From positions 62,001 to 126,000 of the forward strand of contig OZ243960.1 in NCBI GenBank assembly GCA_965214435.1: a stretch of 64,000 bases of DNA, in the 5' to 3' direction. Source of the stretch: Rubrobacter_A sp965214435 (GTDB taxonomy: Bacteria > Actinomycetota > Rubrobacteria > Rubrobacterales > Rubrobacteraceae). Below, in pieces: positions 53,549 to 62,298 of this stretch. Each line of letters starts with the position of its first letter. Within the stretch, counting starts at the first letter, position 1. The notes beneath the pieces were generated by a model. It saw only the letters and a list, made by a program, of their open reading frames with translations, was not told the origin of the DNA and searched no databases. The position numbers and the translations under genes are program-made.

Positions 53549-54835
53549 TTACCAGTTCTCCATCGACTCGCGCAGAATGTTCGCGAGGTCTTCCTCCGTA
53601 ACTTCCCGCGGCGCGCCGACCAGTAGCCTTTGCTGTTTCATCGCGCCGTTCACGAGGTCGTCTATCTCACTCTCGTCGTAGCCGAGTTCCCGCACGCCGC
53701 TTGGCGCGCCGACGTCCTTCATTAGCTGTAGCAGGATGTCCGGCAGCGTGTTCTCGTCGGCGTTTTCTATACGCTTTCCAGCGAGAAGCTCCGCGACCTG
53801 CCGGTGGCGTTCGGGCATGGCCTCGTAGGTAAAGCGGAATGCGGCCGGGGCCGTGACGATCACCGACCAGCCGTGCGGCACAAAGGGGTGGTCGTTCGGG
53901 TAGCCCGGCGGCTGGTACTCGTGCTTGAGGCCGGCTATCGGGTAGGCGCAGGCGTGCGGGATGTGGACCCCGGCCGAGCCGAACCCTATCCCCGCGAGCG
54001 ACGCCCCGAGCATCATCGCTCCCCGGGCTTCGAGGTCTTCCCCGTTGTCCACGGCCCGCCGCAGGTACTTGCCGCCGTACTCCAGCGCCTTGCCGGACCA
54101 CATGTCGGCGACCGGGTTCGCCCCCTGATACGGCGGCCGGTCGTCGGGCGACTCGGCCTTCGGGCGCTCGTCGTAGGGCTTTGACAGGTAAGACTCCGCA
54201 GCGTGACAGACCACGTCGAGGCCGGCGGATGAGGTTACCTCGGACGGCAGGCTTCTGGTGAGCAAGGGGTCCACGATGCCCCGGTTCGGGCGCAGGTAGG
54301 CGTGGGAGATGCCGGTCTTCACCCTCTGCTCCGGGAGGTCCAGGATCGCTACGGTCGTCGCCTCGGCCCCGGTGCCGGCGGTCGTCGGTATCGCCAGGAG
54401 CGGTTTTAGTGGCGCGGGCGGTTTCTTACCGCCACCGACCGGCGGGTTTACGTAGTCCATGATCTCCGCCGGGTGCGTGGATATAAGGTCCGAGACTTTC
54501 GCCGTGTCGATGCTGGTCCCGCCGCCGACCGCTACAAAACCGTCGAACTCCCCGTCTACGGCGAAGTCCGCCGCCTGCTGGAAGGAGTCCGCCGTCGGCT
54601 CGACGTGGGCCTTGTCGTAGACCTCAACCTGTATGCCTTCGGCCTCGATCAACTCCTGGATACGGCCGGAGATACCGGCTTGCACCACGCCAGGGTCCGT
54701 GACGAGCATGACCCGGCTCACCCCCATCCGTTTTAGCTCCCAGCCGGCCTCCTCAGCCGCGCCAGGACCATACTTCAGAGGTGTAGCCTCCAGCGTAAAG
54801 ATCGTCTCGTGGTTAGAGCCCCCGTTGCCTGCCAT
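53549..54835 (-). CDS. Iron-containing alcohol dehydrogenase
   Basis: This 428-residue group III alcohol dehydrogenase has the NAD site VGGGTSIDTAKVSDL and the metal-site segment AGLDVVCHAAESYLS. A long C-terminal helical part carries GVHIPHACAYPIAGL. It starts at ATG 54835 behind AAAGGAG; the longer frame to 54958 is a promoter-region artefact. Family members oxidise or reduce 4-hydroxybutyrate, 1,3-propanediol, glycerol or short alcohols. Followed on the same strand by the lactonase, it parallels BlcB, the 4-hydroxybutyrate dehydrogenase of Agrobacterium. Confidence 0.88.
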   Translation of the reverse strand: MAGNGGSNHETIFTLEATPLKYGPGAAEEAGWELKRMGVSRVMLVTDPGVVQAGISGRIQELIEAEGIQVEVYDKAHVEPTADSFQQAADFAVDGEFDGFVAVGGGTSIDTAKVSDLISTHPAEIMDYVNPPVGGGKKPPAPLKPLLAIPTTAGTGAEATTVAILDLPEQRVKTGISHAYLRPNRGIVDPLLTRSLPSEVTSSAGLDVVCHAAESYLSKPYDERPKAESPDDRPPYQGANPVADMWSGKALEYGGKYLRRAVDNGEDLEARGAMMLGASLAGIGFGSAGVHIPHACAYPIAGLKHEYQPPGYPNDHPFVPHGWSVIVTAPAAFRFTYEAMPERHRQVAELLAGKRIENADENTLPDILLQLMKDVGAPSGVRELGYDESEIDDLVNGAMKQQRLLVGAPREVTEEDLANILRESMENW

Positions 54836-54998
54836 AAGGTACGTCTCCTTTCCTCTATTCGTACCTCTCCCCCACTCCGGAGCATACCTACCTCTCAAAC
54901 CAGCGGCAACCCGGCCCTGTGATTGACAGACCTGGCGATAAGAGGAAAAATGTAGCATTAGGTGGGTTAGTTACAAAAGTGGATAAGAGGAGATCTGT

Positions 54999-56684
54999 AT
55001 GTCTTCACCATACGAAAGTCGGCCGTGGCTCGCCCGATACGCGGAGTACGTCCCGCATGAGTTGCCGGAACCGGAAGAAAGCATGATCGCGCTGTTCGAA
55101 GCCGCCGCGAAACGTCACCCGGACAGAGACGCCATCCGCTATTTCGATGAGACCATATCTTTTGGAGACCTCGACCGGATGGCCTCAACCTTTGCCGCCC
55201 GGCTCGCCGCCTGGAACGTCGGCAAAGGCGACCGGGTCGCCGTCTACCTCCAGAACGACCCGCAGTTCCTCGTTGCCCAGTACGCCGCCTGGAAGCGGGG
55301 CGCAATAGTCGTACCGCTAAATCCGATGCTAAAAGCCCGCGAACTCGACTACCACCTGAACGACTCCGGCGCGAAGGTACTCGTGTGCCTGGAAAGCCTC
55401 TACCGGGACGTGGCGAAAGAAGTGGTGCCGCAGACCTCGGTCGAGAAGGTCATGACCACTAACGAACTGGACTTCCTCCCGGACGACGCCCCGCAGCGGA
55501 CCGGTATCCTCGAAAGCTCGGAGAAGCTTCATTTCGAGGAGACGGAAGACCTCATGGAGTTACTGGCCGGCGAAGCGCCCGTCGAGAATGAAGTGCGTGT
55601 CTCTGTCGGGCCGGAGGACATCGCCTACCTGGTCTATACCTCCGGGACCACGGGAAAGCCGAAGGGGGCCGTCGAGCTTCACCGCAGCGTGGCGTTCAAC
55701 GCCGAGGTTTACCGCACCTGGATGCGGATCAGCGATGAGGACTCGGTCTTCGGGGTGGCTCCTTTGTTCCACATAACCGGCCTGATCGGGCACGGCGCGC
55801 TCGCCGGGCTCGCGGGCGTGCCGCTCGTCTTGTTCCACCGCTTCGACCCCGCCGAGGCGCTCCGCCTGATCGAGCAGTGGAAGCCGACGATGACCGTTGG
55901 GGCGATAACGGCGTTTATCTCTCTCATGGGCGCCCCGGACTCCGACGGCCGGGACCTCTCCTCGCTCGTCAAGTGCTACAGCGGCGGCGCCCCGATAGCG
56001 CCGTCAATCACCGAGCGCTTTGAGGAGAAGTTCGGCGTTTACATCCACAACATCTACGGCCTTACCGAGTCCAACTCCCCGACACACGCCACCCCCTACG
56101 GCTCCCGCGCCCCGGTGGACGAGGAGAGCGGCGCGCTCTCGGTCGGGGTTCCCGTCCCGAACTGCGAGGCTACACTGGTCGGCATCGCGGACCCCGAAGA
56201 AGAGGTACCGGTCGGGGAAGCCGGGGAGTTCGCGGCCAAAGGGCCGATGATCTTCAGGGAGTACTGGAACAAACCTGAAGAGACCGAAGGCGCGTTCCAA
56301 GACGGCTTTTTCCTTACCGGGGACGTGGCGGTCATGGACGAGGACGGCTGGTTCTACATCGTGGATCGGAAGAAGGACATGATCAACGTTTCCGGCTATA
56401 AGGTCTGGCCCCGCGAGGTAGAAGACGTTCTCTACACCCACCCCGCCGTAAAAGAAGCCGCCGTTATCGGCGTTCCGGACGAGTACCGCGGCGAGGCCCC
56501 GAAAGCCTACGTCGCCCTTAAAGAAGGCGAGAGCGCAACGGAAAAAGACCTCGTCACCCACTGTAAAGAGCAGATGGCCGCCTATAAATATCCCCGGCAA
56601 GTCTCGTTCCTGGACGAACTTCCAAAGACCGCAACCGGCAAATTCCTGCGCCGCGAGCTGCGGGATGTCCCGGCCGGAAAGTAA
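54999..56684 (+). CDS. Long/medium-chain acyl-CoA ligase (AMP-binding)
   Basis: This full-length 561-residue ANL enzyme has the P-loop YTSGTTGKPKGAV (about 210-222), the TE motif YGLTESNSP and the hinge region DRKKDMINVSGYKVWPREVE. The catalytic Lys is in TATGKFLRRELR. It activates a carboxylic acid to its CoA ester. It starts at ATG 54999, divergent from the Fe-ADH gene, and could feed hydroxyacyl-CoA to the PHA synthase downstream, for example as 4-hydroxybutyrate, but this is inference. Confidence 0.9.
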   Translation: MSSPYESRPWLARYAEYVPHELPEPEESMIALFEAAAKRHPDRDAIRYFDETISFGDLDRMASTFAARLAAWNVGKGDRVAVYLQNDPQFLVAQYAAWKRGAIVVPLNPMLKARELDYHLNDSGAKVLVCLESLYRDVAKEVVPQTSVEKVMTTNELDFLPDDAPQRTGILESSEKLHFEETEDLMELLAGEAPVENEVRVSVGPEDIAYLVYTSGTTGKPKGAVELHRSVAFNAEVYRTWMRISDEDSVFGVAPLFHITGLIGHGALAGLAGVPLVLFHRFDPAEALRLIEQWKPTMTVGAITAFISLMGAPDSDGRDLSSLVKCYSGGAPIAPSITERFEEKFGVYIHNIYGLTESNSPTHATPYGSRAPVDEESGALSVGVPVPNCEATLVGIADPEEEVPVGEAGEFAAKGPMIFREYWNKPEETEGAFQDGFFLTGDVAVMDEDGWFYIVDRKKDMINVSGYKVWPREVEDVLYTHPAVKEAAVIGVPDEYRGEAPKAYVALKEGESATEKDLVTHCKEQMAAYKYPRQVSFLDELPKTATGKFLRRELRDVPAGK

Positions 56685-56715
56685 CCAGCGCCGGCTATGG
56701 AATCTATCGAGACAA

Positions 56716-56755
56716 TATGTGCCGTTGGCACATACCGGTTTCTCTCTAGTATAAT
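56716..56755 (+). promoter_or_regulatory. phaE-phaC promoter with PadR/PhaQ-like operator
   Basis: A perfect inverted repeat TATGTGCC-GTT-GGCACATA spans 56716-56734. It overlaps the -35 region of a promoter whose -10 is TATAAT (56750-56755); TTGGCA (56725-56730) or GGCACA with a 17-base spacer (56727-56732) are candidate -35s. The ATGTG/CACAT arms resemble PadR boxes, and a similar TATG...CATA dyad occurs at the phaQ promoter. A repressor bound here would block RNA polymerase. Confidence 0.75.
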
Positions 56756-56840
56756 AAAGCTTCAGCAGTAAAGAGACGACCGGCAGGGTAGAAGGTCATG
56801 GAGACTTTTTACAGAAACGCCGGACAGGGAGGTTTTTAGG

Positions 56841-57914
56841 GTGACGGAAGACAGCAGGAGCCGGATGGGCATGGACCCGACGGAGTTGTGGCGGCAGTGG
56901 TACGAGGCCGGCTCGAAGATGTGGACGGAGGCGTTGCAGGGTAGCCAGGAAAATTACATGGATCCCTTTGGTATCTACCGGCAGTGGTTCTCCAACATGG
57001 AGGATACCCGGGAGCGGATGCAGAGCGCTTCGGAGGAGTTCATGCCGGCGGTGGGCGGTATGCCGAGCATGGGTGAGATGCCGCAGGTAGATTCTAAAGG
57101 GTTGCAGGAGAACATGCAGCGGTGGATGGAGATGAGTGCCGACGCCTACCGCCGGATCGCGGAGAACCAGCGGGGCGTACTGGAGACCCTTCCGCGCTGG
57201 TTCCAGACGCTGGAAGAGGCCCGGAGCAACTTCCTCCAGGCCGAGAGCCTGCCGACGGACCCGGTATCCTTTGGGGTGCAGTGGTACAACGCGACCAGCG
57301 GTCCGGTCTCCAAGTTTACCGAGGAGTTGCTCCAAGAAGACAAAGTCCTCGGGCCGTCGAGCCGCTATCTGGAGCGGTACACGACCTTCTACAAGCTGTT
57401 CCGGCGCAATGCCGAAGAGTCTTTGAGCGTACTCCAGCTCCCGACCCGCTCCGACATAGCGCGGGTGGCGAACCTGGTGATCTCGCTGGAAGACAAGGTC
57501 GATAATATAGAAGAAGCCTTCGAAAACTTTGAGTACGGCTACACCCAGCCGGCGACCGCCGAGTCCATAGTGACCCTCGAAGGCCGCATAGACCGGGTCG
57601 AGAACAAGCTCGACCAGCTACTCACGGCGGTAGAGGCCATCTCGCAGAACGGTAGCTCCGGTGAGAACGGAGCCGCGGCGGAGACCAACGGTTCCAGCGA
57701 CAGCGCGAGCAGCTCCGAGAGTAGTGAGGTGTCCGCGAGCGTGGCTACGAGCGGCGCGGCGAGCGGAGTTAGTAGCGACCGGGAGCAGATCAAGGCTACC
57801 GGCGCGGCGCGGCGCAAGGCCGAGGAGCTTGGCGTGGACCTCGCGGAAGTCGAGGGCAGCGGCGCGGACGGCCAGATTACGGTCGAAGACGTGCGTAAGA
57901 AAGGAGAGAGCTAA
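56841..57914 (+). CDS. phaE: PHA synthase subunit PhaE, with C-terminal peripheral-subunit-binding-like domain
   Basis: This is the second subunit of a class III PHA synthase. Residues 1-215 are the PhaE-type helical region (ELWRQWYEAGSKMWTEAL, LETLPRWFQTLEEARSNFL, TSGPVSKFTEEL). A coiled-coil (about 220-250) and a Ser/Gly/Asn-rich linker (255-310) follow. The last 40 residues (318-357) contain TGAARRKAEELGVDLAEV and GSGADGQITVEDV, which match the peripheral-subunit (E3)-binding domain of 2-oxoacid dehydrogenase complexes; ordinary PhaE lacks this. The start is at GTG 56841. phaC begins immediately after the stop. Confidence 0.88.
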   Translation: MTEDSRSRMGMDPTELWRQWYEAGSKMWTEALQGSQENYMDPFGIYRQWFSNMEDTRERMQSASEEFMPAVGGMPSMGEMPQVDSKGLQENMQRWMEMSADAYRRIAENQRGVLETLPRWFQTLEEARSNFLQAESLPTDPVSFGVQWYNATSGPVSKFTEELLQEDKVLGPSSRYLERYTTFYKLFRRNAEESLSVLQLPTRSDIARVANLVISLEDKVDNIEEAFENFEYGYTQPATAESIVTLEGRIDRVENKLDQLLTAVEAISQNGSSGENGAAAETNGSSDSASSSESSEVSASVATSGAASGVSSDREQIKATGAARRKAEELGVDLAEVEGSGADGQITVEDVRKKGES

Positions 57915-58991
57915 ATGACTGAACAGGGTACGGTACCCGAGAGCTTCCAGGACTTTTTCGACAAGTACGAAGAAGGGTTGAGCATCGTCTTTGAGGGCGC
58001 TCAGGCCGAGACCGGCCAGACCCCCAAGGAGACCATCTGGACCAAGAACAAGGCCAAGCTCTACCACTACCAGACCGACGCTGAGAAAAAGCATCCGGTC
58101 CCGATCTTCTTTGTCTTTGCGCTTATCAACAAGCCCTACATCCTGGACCTCCGGCCGGGTAACAGCCTCATCGAGTACCTGTGCAACGAGGGCTACGACG
58201 TGTACCTCATCGACTGGGGCACGCCGGGCGACGAGGACTCGGGCCTCACCTTCGAGGACTACGTGCTGGACTACATCCCGCGGGCCATCCGCAAGGTCCT
58301 GCGGCACTCCGGAGCCGAGAAGCTTACCCTCTTTGGGTACTGCATGGGCGGCACGATGAGCGCGATGTACGCCTCTCTCTACCCGGAGACGCTGGAGAAC
58401 CTCATCCTCATGACGACGCCCATCGACTTCGACAAGGATGAGTTAGGGCTCTACGGGCTGTTTACCGACCCGCGGTATATCGACGTGGGTACCATGACCG
58501 ACGCCTTCGGCAACATCCCCGGGGACATGATCGACACCGGAAACCGGATGCTAAAGCCGGTGACCAACTACATCGGCACGTATGTGACCATGTGGGAGCG
58601 CATCTTCGAGGACAAGCCGATGGAGACTTGGCTCGCCATGAACAAGTGGGTCAACGACGGCGCGCCGTTCCCGGGGGCAGCGTTCAAGCAGTGGATCACG
58701 GACTTCTACCAGGAAAATAAGCTGGCGAAGGGTGAGATGAAGCTGCGCGGCAAGCACATCGACCTTTCCAAGATACAGGTGCCGTTCCTCTCGATCGCCG
58801 GTACCAAGGACCACATCTGCACTCTCCCCCAGGCCGAGGCGGTAATGGATCTCGTCTCCAGCCAGGACAAGGAGTTCTATACCCTCGACGCCGGACACGT
58901 CGGCCTCATGACCGGCCGCGGCTCCAAGAAGAACCTGTGGCCGAAGGTCAACGACTGGCTCTCTACCCGCTCGGGCAACGGCAGCAGCTAG
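57915..58991 (+). CDS. phaC: Class III poly(hydroxyalkanoate) synthase subunit PhaC
   Basis: This 358-residue alpha/beta hydrolase-fold polymerase has the nucleophile Cys143 in the lipase-like box GYCMGG. The general acid/base pair is Asp299 (TKDHIC) and His328 (DAGHVGLM). Length and pattern are those of class III synthases, which need PhaE. It polymerises hydroxyacyl-CoA on granules. Its ATG directly follows the phaE stop and is probably translationally coupled to it. The terminator 25 bases after its stop ends the phaEC transcript. Confidence 0.94.
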   Translation: MTEQGTVPESFQDFFDKYEEGLSIVFEGAQAETGQTPKETIWTKNKAKLYHYQTDAEKKHPVPIFFVFALINKPYILDLRPGNSLIEYLCNEGYDVYLIDWGTPGDEDSGLTFEDYVLDYIPRAIRKVLRHSGAEKLTLFGYCMGGTMSAMYASLYPETLENLILMTTPIDFDKDELGLYGLFTDPRYIDVGTMTDAFGNIPGDMIDTGNRMLKPVTNYIGTYVTMWERIFEDKPMETWLAMNKWVNDGAPFPGAAFKQWITDFYQENKLAKGEMKLRGKHIDLSKIQVPFLSIAGTKDHICTLPQAEAVMDLVSSQDKEFYTLDAGHVGLMTGRGSKKNLWPKVNDWLSTRSGNGSS

Positions 58992-59015
58992 AAACCTGCC
59001 GAAAGAGCCGGAACC

Positions 59016-59047
59016 AGAGGGGCGGGGATTTACCCCGTCCCTCTTTT
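59016..59047 (+). terminator. Rho-independent terminator after phaC
   Basis: A 12-bp stem (AGAGGGGCGGGG with CCCCGTCCCTCT, one G-T pair) spans 59016-59027 and 59033-59044. Its five-base loop is ATTTA and the stem is followed by TTTT. It ends the phaE-phaC transcript. Confidence 0.88.
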
Positions 59048-59173
59048 CGTGCCTACCCTCTCCTGGAGTCGAACGGGCCGGTAGTGGCTCTCACGTATAA
59101 TCCGAGCGGGCGTCCCGGAGAATTTTCCGGGGTTCGCCGGCCAGTAGAGGGCGGGGAAAGAAAGGGCTAACAG

Positions 59174-60442
59174 ATGAGCATTACGCCAGAGGTAGCGCAA
59201 GGCGGCACGCCGCCGGTCGATTTCGTAGACGTCGACCGGCTCCTTTCCGACGAGGAGTGCGAGGTACGCGACCGGGTCCGGGCTTTCGTGGACGAGAAGG
59301 TCGTTCCGACGGCAGCAGATTACTGGGACCGGGCGGAATTCCCGTTCGATCTACTGCCGGGCCTCGGGGAACTCGGGCTGATGGGTGGTTCCTTCGGCAA
59401 AGAGTACGGGTGCGCCGGGTGGAACAACGTCGCCTACGGGCTGGCGATAGCGGAGCTGGCCCGCGGGTCGGGTAGCTTGGCGACGTTCCTGCACGTCCAG
59501 AGCGGCCTAGCGATGGCGGCCATCCACGCCCTCGGCTCCGGGGAGCAGAAAAGGCGGTGGCTGCCGGGGATGGCCCGGTGCGAGGAGGTTGGCTGCTTCG
59601 GTCTTACCGAGCCCGACGCCGGGAGCGACCCCGGTTCCATGTCAACTACCGCCGTGGAGCGCAACGGCGGCTACGTGTTAGACGGCGAAAAGAAGTGGAT
59701 CGGCAACGGCTCGTTTTCGGACGTGGCGGTGATCTGGGGCCGCATCCGGGGCGGGACCGAGGACGGTAAGATCTCCGGCTTTTTGGTAAAAGGCGATAAC
59801 CCCGGCTACAACGCCGAAGTCCTACCACGTAAAGGTTCCCAGCGCTCCGCCCTGCAGACGCACATTAAACTAGAAGACTGCTACGTCCCCGCGGAAGACC
59901 GGCTGCCGGGCGCAAAAGGCTTGGGCTCGACCCTCTCGGTCTTGACCCACTCCCGCTACGGGGTGGCCTGGGACGGACTCGGTCAGGCTCTCGCCTGCTA
60001 CGAGGCGGCGCTGGCTTACACGAAGGAGCGGGAGCAGTTCGGCAGCCCCATAGCTTCCTACCAGCTAGTGCAGCAGAAGCTCGTCACCATGATAAACGAG
60101 ATATCGCTTTCCCAGCTACTCTCCATCCACATGGGCCGGGTCAAGGACTCCGGGGACCTGGTCCCGGCGACGGTCTCAATGTTCAAGATGAACAACGTCG
60201 CCAAAGCCCGTCAGATAGCCGCGTTAGCCCGTGAAGTCTTGGGCGGCAACGGCATCCTGCTCGACTACCGGGTAATGGAGCATATGGCCGACATAGAAGG
60301 CGTCTACTCCTACGAGGGCACCCACGACGTGAACACCCTGATCGTGGGCCAGGCCATCACCGGCCACCGGGCATTCTCCGCCCGCCCCCCGAAAGATCGC
60401 AAGCCCGAGGAAAACGGCCGCGCGGAGGAGAAGCCGGAGTAA
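59174..60442 (+). CDS. Acyl-CoA dehydrogenase
   Basis: This 422-residue flavoprotein catalyses the first step of beta-oxidation-type reactions. It has the FAD/substrate region CFGLTEPDAGSDPGSM and the C-terminal catalytic-helix region EVLGGNGILLDYRVMEHMADIEGVYSYEGTHDVNTL. The latter resembles glutaryl-CoA/short-branched-chain types; the base in GTHDVN-type enzymes is the Glu of YEGTHD. A TATAAT box (59096-59101) lies 73 bases upstream, but its -35 is poor. It is convergent with the thiolase gene. Confidence 0.9.
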   Translation: MSITPEVAQGGTPPVDFVDVDRLLSDEECEVRDRVRAFVDEKVVPTAADYWDRAEFPFDLLPGLGELGLMGGSFGKEYGCAGWNNVAYGLAIAELARGSGSLATFLHVQSGLAMAAIHALGSGEQKRRWLPGMARCEEVGCFGLTEPDAGSDPGSMSTTAVERNGGYVLDGEKKWIGNGSFSDVAVIWGRIRGGTEDGKISGFLVKGDNPGYNAEVLPRKGSQRSALQTHIKLEDCYVPAEDRLPGAKGLGSTLSVLTHSRYGVAWDGLGQALACYEAALAYTKEREQFGSPIASYQLVQQKLVTMINEISLSQLLSIHMGRVKDSGDLVPATVSMFKMNNVAKARQIAALAREVLGGNGILLDYRVMEHMADIEGVYSYEGTHDVNTLIVGQAITGHRAFSARPPKDRKPEENGRAEEKPE

Positions 60443-60450
60443 CCTGGTAG

Positions 60451-60487
60451 AAAAATGCGGCGCCCGGAAAATTACCCCGGGCGCCGC
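60451..60487 (-). terminator. Terminator between the convergent acyl-CoA dehydrogenase and thiolase genes
   Basis: GCGGCGCCCGG (60457-60467) pairs perfectly with CCGGGCGCCGC (60477-60487) over a nine-base loop. On the minus strand it is followed by five Ts (60455-60451), so it mainly ends the thiolase transcript. It may act on both strands. Confidence 0.88.
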
Positions 60488-60520
60488 CCCTTTCCCCACA
60501 GAAAGGTTCTGGTAATACTT

Positions 60521-61732
60521 TTACACCTTCTCGAAGATAGCCGCAATACCCATGCCGCCGCCGATGCACAACGTTACCAGGCCGTAGCGGCCGTTGGTGC
60601 GGGCGAGTTCGTGCAAAATCTTCACGGTCAGCACGGCTCCGGTAGCCCCTACCGGATGGCCGAGAGCGACGGCCCCGCCGAGAGGGTTCATCTTCTCTTC
60701 GGGCACCTGCAACTCTTTCTCCACCGTGACCGCTATGGCGGCGAAAGCCTCGTTCGCCTCCACCACGTCTATCTCGTCGATGGAGAGGCCAGCCTTCTTC
60801 AAGGCCATCTGGGACGCCGGGATCATACCGGCTCCCATCATCGACGGGTCCACGCCCGCCACCGCCGCCGAAACGAGCCTTCCGGCGACCGGCATTCCAA
60901 GCTCCTCAGCCTTGCGGGAGCCGGACACGAGCATCATCGCCGCCCCGTCGTTGATGCCGCTGGAGTTACCCGCCGTCGCCGTGCCGCCGTCGCTCTTGAA
61001 GACCGGCTTTAGCTTGGCGAACGACTCCTCATCCGCGTTCGGCCGGACGTGCTCGTCCTCGGTGAACTGCACCGTCTCCTTTTTCTGCTTGACGTCTACG
61101 GGCACGATCTGGTCCGAGAAATAACCTTCCTGGATCGCCTTGGCGGCCCGGTGGTGGCTCCTGAGAGCGTAGGCGTCGGCGTCCTCGCGGGAGACACCGT
61201 ACTGCTCGGCGACGTTCTCCGCCGTCACGCCCATGTGGTAGTCGTTGAATACGTCCCACAGCCCGTCGTAGACCATGTGGTCCAGAATTTTGGCGTCCGG
61301 CATCCCCATCCGGTAGCCGTAGCGGCCTTTGGGCATCAAAAACGGCGCCATATCCATGTTCTCTATGCCGCCGGCCATAACCACGTCAGCGTCGCCCAGG
61401 GCTATCTCCTGGGCCGCGGATATTACGGCCTGTAGCCCCGAGCCGCACATCCGGTTGAGGGTCATGCCGGGTTTCTCTACCGGGAGCCCGCTCTTTATAC
61501 CTACCTGGCGTCCGGGGTTCATGCCCTGACCGGCCTGAAGGATGTTACCGACTATTATCTGATCCACCTGCTCGCCCTCGATGCCCGCCCGAGAGAGTAC
61601 CTCTTTCCCGACCGTCGCCCCGAGGTCCGTGGCAGGCGTGTCCTTTAGCGCCCCGCCGAAAGTTCCTATCGCTGTCCTCAAGGGTGCGGAGATAACCACC
61701 TCACCGTTGCCGTTGCCATTGCCGAAGCTCAT
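60521..61732 (-). CDS. phaA: Acetyl-CoA acetyltransferase (thiolase)
   Basis: This 403-residue thiolase condenses two acetyl-CoA to acetoacetyl-CoA for PHA synthesis, or cleaves 3-ketoacyl-CoA. The nucleophile is Cys96 (LNRMCGSGLQAV), His359 is in ALGHPVGATGA, and Cys389 is in LCIGGGMG. The unusual NGNGNGNG N-terminus after MSFG is probably a flexible tag-like extension. It starts at ATG 61732. Being inside the PHA locus supports the PhaA role, but a degradative role is also possible. Confidence 0.9.
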   Translation of the reverse strand: MSFGNGNGNGEVVISAPLRTAIGTFGGALKDTPATDLGATVGKEVLSRAGIEGEQVDQIIVGNILQAGQGMNPGRQVGIKSGLPVEKPGMTLNRMCGSGLQAVISAAQEIALGDADVVMAGGIENMDMAPFLMPKGRYGYRMGMPDAKILDHMVYDGLWDVFNDYHMGVTAENVAEQYGVSREDADAYALRSHHRAAKAIQEGYFSDQIVPVDVKQKKETVQFTEDEHVRPNADEESFAKLKPVFKSDGGTATAGNSSGINDGAAMMLVSGSRKAEELGMPVAGRLVSAAVAGVDPSMMGAGMIPASQMALKKAGLSIDEIDVVEANEAFAAIAVTVEKELQVPEEKMNPLGGAVALGHPVGATGAVLTVKILHELARTNGRYGLVTLCIGGGMGIAAIFEKV

Positions 61733-61807
61733 GCTCTCCTCCTGATTTCGCTACGCTTCCCTCGTAGCATACCGTAGAATGCCCGAACCATCTTCTCCGA
61801 GGTCTCG

Positions 61808-62149
61808 CTAGCCTCCCATCCCCCGGCGCATCCTCTCCACATTACCCTGATAGTAGGAGAAGACCGAGTTCAAAAACTCTCTGTACGTGTTGGCCGATTC
61901 CTCGGAGAGCGTCTGGAACGCTTCCCGCTGGCGCTTCGACTGCTCCGCTATCTCCTCCGCTGCCTCCCGGTTGCTCTCAGCCTGGTTCTGCAACTCCTGG
62001 ATGACGCTCTCGAAGAAGCTCTGGGTTAGCTGCGTGCTCCTTTCGCGGGCCTCCTCCGAACGCTCGCCGACCGTCCGGTAGGACTCCCGGATAGCTTCCG
62101 CGAACTGCCGGGCAGCCTCATTCACCCGCTGGTTTTGTTGCTGATCTAT
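61808..62149 (-). CDS. Phasin-like granule protein, possible ATA start
   Basis: This amphipathic, coiled-coil helical protein (SYRTVGERSEEARERSTQL, SVIQELQNQAESNREAAEEI, SYYQGNVERMRRGMGG) lacks membrane segments and fits a phasin coating PHA granules. The conventional GTG start is at 62125 (105 residues), but it has no ribosome site. A strong AAGGAG lies six bases before an in-frame ATA at 62149-62147. Starting there adds IDQQQNQR and keeps the helical pattern. I annotate that longer form; the rare ATA start needs proof. Confidence 0.7.
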   Translation of the reverse strand: MDQQQNQRVNEAARQFAEAIRESYRTVGERSEEARERSTQLTQSFFESVIQELQNQAESNREAAEEIAEQSKRQREAFQTLSEESANTYREFLNSVFSYYQGNVERMRRGMGG

Positions 62150-62298
62150 CTTGATCTCCTTCCTCTATCCTTTACCTGAAGGAAGGATACCCCGATGGAG
62201 CGGCAGTGTAACAGCAACGAGGCCTGGCTTTATCGCCAGGCCCCGCAGGTACCGCTTATTCTTTTCCGGCGGACGGACCGCCGATGCTACCGGTATCT

